From Clostridium sp. 'deep sea' (GTDB lineage Bacteria > Bacillota > UBA994 > PWPR01), in assembly GCF_014931565.1 (NCBI RefSeq), contig NZ_CP063353.1, forward strand, positions 1,116,001 to 1,180,000: a DNA stretch of 64,000 nucleotides, read 5' to 3'. How positions within the stretch are numbered: position 1 is the stretch's first letter; every line of letters begins with the position of its first letter. A program made the translations under genes and the position numbers. Below are positions 62,194 through 64,000 of the stretch, one piece after another. The notes under the pieces were generated by a model. The model was given only the letters and a program-made list of their open reading frames with translations. It had not been told where the DNA came from and did not search any database.

Positions 62194-62394
62194 TTAATTA
62201 CTTAACAACCTAATAATATAATTAGATAATAACAAACCAAAGATGTTTATAAATATAATTAAGCCTATAAACATCATAAAACTCATTTCGGAGTAGGTTT
62301 TATTTTTTACTTCTTTAGGTAACATCTCCCACAGTATTATAGATACTAATAAGTAACAAGCTGCTCTTATTAGCAATATGGTTATTCCGCTCAA
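62194..62394 (-). CDS. Two-helix membrane peptide, first gene of a small cluster
   Basis: 66 residues: helix about 5-23, charged link PKEVKNKTYSEM, second helix about 37-58. TTG start at 62394 with AGGGGTG eight bases upstream. No family known. 78 bp separate it from the next gene. With the other two it makes an apparent small operon of membrane proteins and a cysteine-rich linker. Confidence 0.55.
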   Translation of the reverse strand: MSGITILLIRAACYLLVSIILWEMLPKEVKNKTYSEMSFMMFIGLIIFINIFGLLLSNYIIRLLSN

Positions 62395-62512
62395 TTAATC
62401 TACACCCCTTTTTTTACATGCTAGTTTGAGAAGATTTATATGAATTTTATGTAATTATAGTATTGTTTGGTTTTTTACACTAATAATATATCATATTTTT
62501 AGATATTATTGT

Positions 62513-62556
62513 TACAAAAAGGAGCTGTCTCTCAGAATTTGAGTAACAACTCCTTT
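62513..62556 (-). terminator. Terminator of the YciI-like gene
   Basis: On the minus strand AAAGGAG pairs with CTCCTTT, with inner pairs (TGT/ACA and CTCA/TGAG), followed by TTTTTG. Confidence 0.85.
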
Positions 62557-62570
62557 CAATTCTCTTACTT

Positions 62571-62852
62571 TTAGTGAGAAGATAATACAATCTCCCACTC
62601 TACTAATTCATATTTATACAAACCTCGTACTATTAGAGGGTCACCTTCGGCAACTTTTTTTGCCTCTAATAAATCTTTGGCAATAAAAATTATCATGCCA
62701 CCAGGGTTATTTATAAAACCACCTCCGTAAAACTCAGTTTGTTCTGCTATATTTTTAAGGTAGTTAAGATGATCATTAAAATCTTCACTAGTTACTTTTT
62801 TGCCTTCTACTTTATAATCAGTTCTCACAAAGTATTTTTTTCCCATTTTCAA
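62571..62852 (-). CDS. YciI-like protein
   Basis: 93 residues. YFVRTDYKV then DHLNYLKNIAEQTEFYGGGFINNPGGMIIFIA and AEGDPLIVRGLYKYELVEWEI are the YciI/dimeric ferredoxin-like fold, in which a His-Asp pair is conserved (NDHLNYL, GDPL). Function of these small proteins is mostly unknown. The start may be TTG 62852 or ATG 62846. Confidence 0.85.
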   Translation of the reverse strand: MKMGKKYFVRTDYKVEGKKVTSEDFNDHLNYLKNIAEQTEFYGGGFINNPGGMIIFIAKDLLEAKKVAEGDPLIVRGLYKYELVEWEIVLSSH

Positions 62853-62912
62853 TACTACTCATCCCTTTATTGTATTTTTTTTATTACAGTTATATAATAA
62901 GACCTTTTTGTC

Positions 62913-63761
62913 TTAAAATATTTCATAACCAAGCCTATAATTATCATATTTTTCTAAAACCTTTGCTTTAAACCCAGCAAAAGATAAATAGTTCAGCATA
63001 CCATTAATAGATAAGCTATCACCAGCTAATTGCTCTTTAATATGCTGGCTATTGCTTTCGTTTAGGTATTTTACAAACCAATAGCCTATAATATAATTTG
63101 ATAATGGCTCAGTTTGTAAACTTTGCTCATTATAATTTTTTAAAGTCTCTAGGGTACTATGTTTTACTTTTTGTATGTTTAGAATAGTTTCTAAAGTATT
63201 TAAGGTTAGGCCTTCTATTAACCATTGAGGATATTGGTACTTGTTTAAAGAATGGGTAATTAGTTCATGGATTACTAAGTGGGTTATAACCTCGTTATCG
63301 CCATTTTTTTTGTAAAAAATGGCACTCTCTTTATCTTTAGAATAATAATTATTTTTATGCTTCATAAGTGTAAGGTCTTTAATACCTATTATATATTTAT
63401 CATTATAGCTTTTACTCCAACCACCTATAGCTGGCCACAACTTTTTCATTTTGCGATTCAGTAACATTAAATGAAAACCCACAAAAGGCCATAAAAACAA
63501 GGGCGTAGACACATAAACAAATCCTTGCCAACTATTCATTATAAAAATTTTAAGATTTTGCGGAGGAACTAAATTATAGCTTATTTTCAGTTCTCTTGTT
63601 ACATTCTTAAAACTCTGTTTTACTAGATTTAAGGTTTTTATGTTTTTATCTTTATAATATATTTTACTGTTACACAATTTTTCTTTTTTGTAAAATAACA
63701 TGTTACCACCCCATGTATATAAAGTGCTTAAATCACCTTTATAATAAATTAGTGGTAACAT
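62913..63761 (-). CDS. Putative zinc metallopeptidase (HExxH)
   Basis: 282 residues. The zinc motif HELITH (VIHELITHSLNKYQYPQWLIEGL, near residue 166) has the gluzincin form HExxH and downstream WLIEGL with the third ligand glutamate, as in peptidase MA-like proteins. There is one hydrophobic stretch earlier (STPLFLWPFVGFHLMLL, residues about 84-100). No signal peptide; start could instead be the ATG at 63701. No partner genes. Substrate unknown. Confidence 0.7.
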   Translation of the reverse strand: MLPLIYYKGDLSTLYTWGGNMLFYKKEKLCNSKIYYKDKNIKTLNLVKQSFKNVTRELKISYNLVPPQNLKIFIMNSWQGFVYVSTPLFLWPFVGFHLMLLNRKMKKLWPAIGGWSKSYNDKYIIGIKDLTLMKHKNNYYSKDKESAIFYKKNGDNEVITHLVIHELITHSLNKYQYPQWLIEGLTLNTLETILNIQKVKHSTLETLKNYNEQSLQTEPLSNYIIGYWFVKYLNESNSQHIKEQLAGDSLSINGMLNYLSFAGFKAKVLEKYDNYRLGYEIF

Positions 63762-63958
63762 AGCTAAAACCTTTTTTAAAAGTGTAAAAAATAATTTTCT
63801 TTAATGTAGCACATAAAATAATTTTCTTTACAAACCTTAGTGACTTATTGACACTACGTTGTGAACACGATACTATATAGTCTTTAAGACGCGCATCTAC
63901 AGATGCTTTACCTAAGTATTGTCTGCTCTTAAATAAAGTTATTAACATAGTTTTGCAA

Positions 63959-63978
63959 ATATCCACAACTTATTCACA
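63959..63978 (+). promoter_or_regulatory. Two DnaA-box-like sites
   Basis: ATATCCACA (63959-63967) and TTATTCACA (63970-63978), each one base from the consensus TTATCCACA and two bases apart. The flanking region is AT-rich. Not sufficient to call an origin. Confidence 0.35.
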
Positions 63979-64000
63979 TACTTTTTCACTTATTGGCAAC

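Noticed and set aside
63739-63966. Open frame of 75 codons, minus strand
   Set aside because: Overlaps the peptidase start, has no ribosome binding site and no protein-like pattern; it probably represents upstream untranslated sequence.

Overview
The window reads as chromosome of an anaerobic, endospore-forming, low-GC Firmicute of the class Clostridia. It carries two alpha/beta-type spore DNA-binding proteins, a gerABC-type germination operon, a spore photoproduct lyase, a flavo-diiron protein, a two-subunit oxygen-labile fumarase, tryptophanase, ornithine aminotransferase and many amino-acid and peptide genes. Ribosome binding sites are strong (GGAGG-like), TTG and GTG starts are common, and intergenic DNA is very AT-rich. 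I would not name a genus. I recognised no rRNA or tRNA gene, CRISPR array, prophage or intact transposase gene.

Layout. 1-2.4 kb: start of the cell-wall/division cluster on the minus strand (mraZ, rsmH, ftsL-like, a penicillin-binding protein cut by the window edge), with MraZ operator boxes. 2.4-7 kb: fumarase beta and alpha, Hsp33, an AIR-synthase-like protein and two spore proteins, one with a long low-complexity tail. 7-20.7 kb: MATE exporter, endonuclease III, small DMT transporter, flavoprotein, aminotransferase, a DUF4300-like lipoprotein, flavo-diiron protein, an MFS transporter with two tandem MOP/ANKH-like membrane proteins, a threonine-synthase-like enzyme and a TetR regulator. 20.8-27 kb: ornithine aminotransferase, two PucR-type regulators, a DUF2785-like protein and an EamA transporter. 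27-36.7 kb: two large tandem repeat arrays around secDF, an HD hydrolase, a UPF0182 membrane protein, a CBS protein and a YkvA-like protein. 36.7-46 kb: a reductive-dehalogenase-like Fe-S protein, spore photoproduct lyase, hemolysin III-like protein, the gerABC operon, and a lysine riboswitch in front of a frameshifted amino-acid permease. 46-56 kb: an orphan pilin-like protein, RNase HI, nitroreductase, M19 and M29 peptidases, a CPBP protein with a PadR regulator, and tryptophanase with a divergent regulator. 56-64 kb: small regulators, family-4 uracil-DNA glycosylase, an amino-acid permease, and a run of poorly known small and membrane proteins.

The genes fit a peptide- and amino-acid-fermenting spore former: peptidases release amino acids, permeases import them, and aminotransferases, tryptophanase and ornithine aminotransferase degrade them, with fumarase, flavo-diiron protein and nitroreductase handling carbon, oxygen and electron side-flow. 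Repair (Nth, Udg4, SplB) and spore genes are scattered singly. The least ordinary content is the non-coding DNA: a modular family of variable hairpins joined by G-rich linkers (four loci), a hairpin family with conserved flanks arranged in 333-bp and 142-bp tandem arrays, and a variable-stem hairpin followed by CTAC. The best candidates for something undescribed are the modular hairpin family and the three-gene small-protein/membrane-protein cluster at 61.1-62.4 kb.
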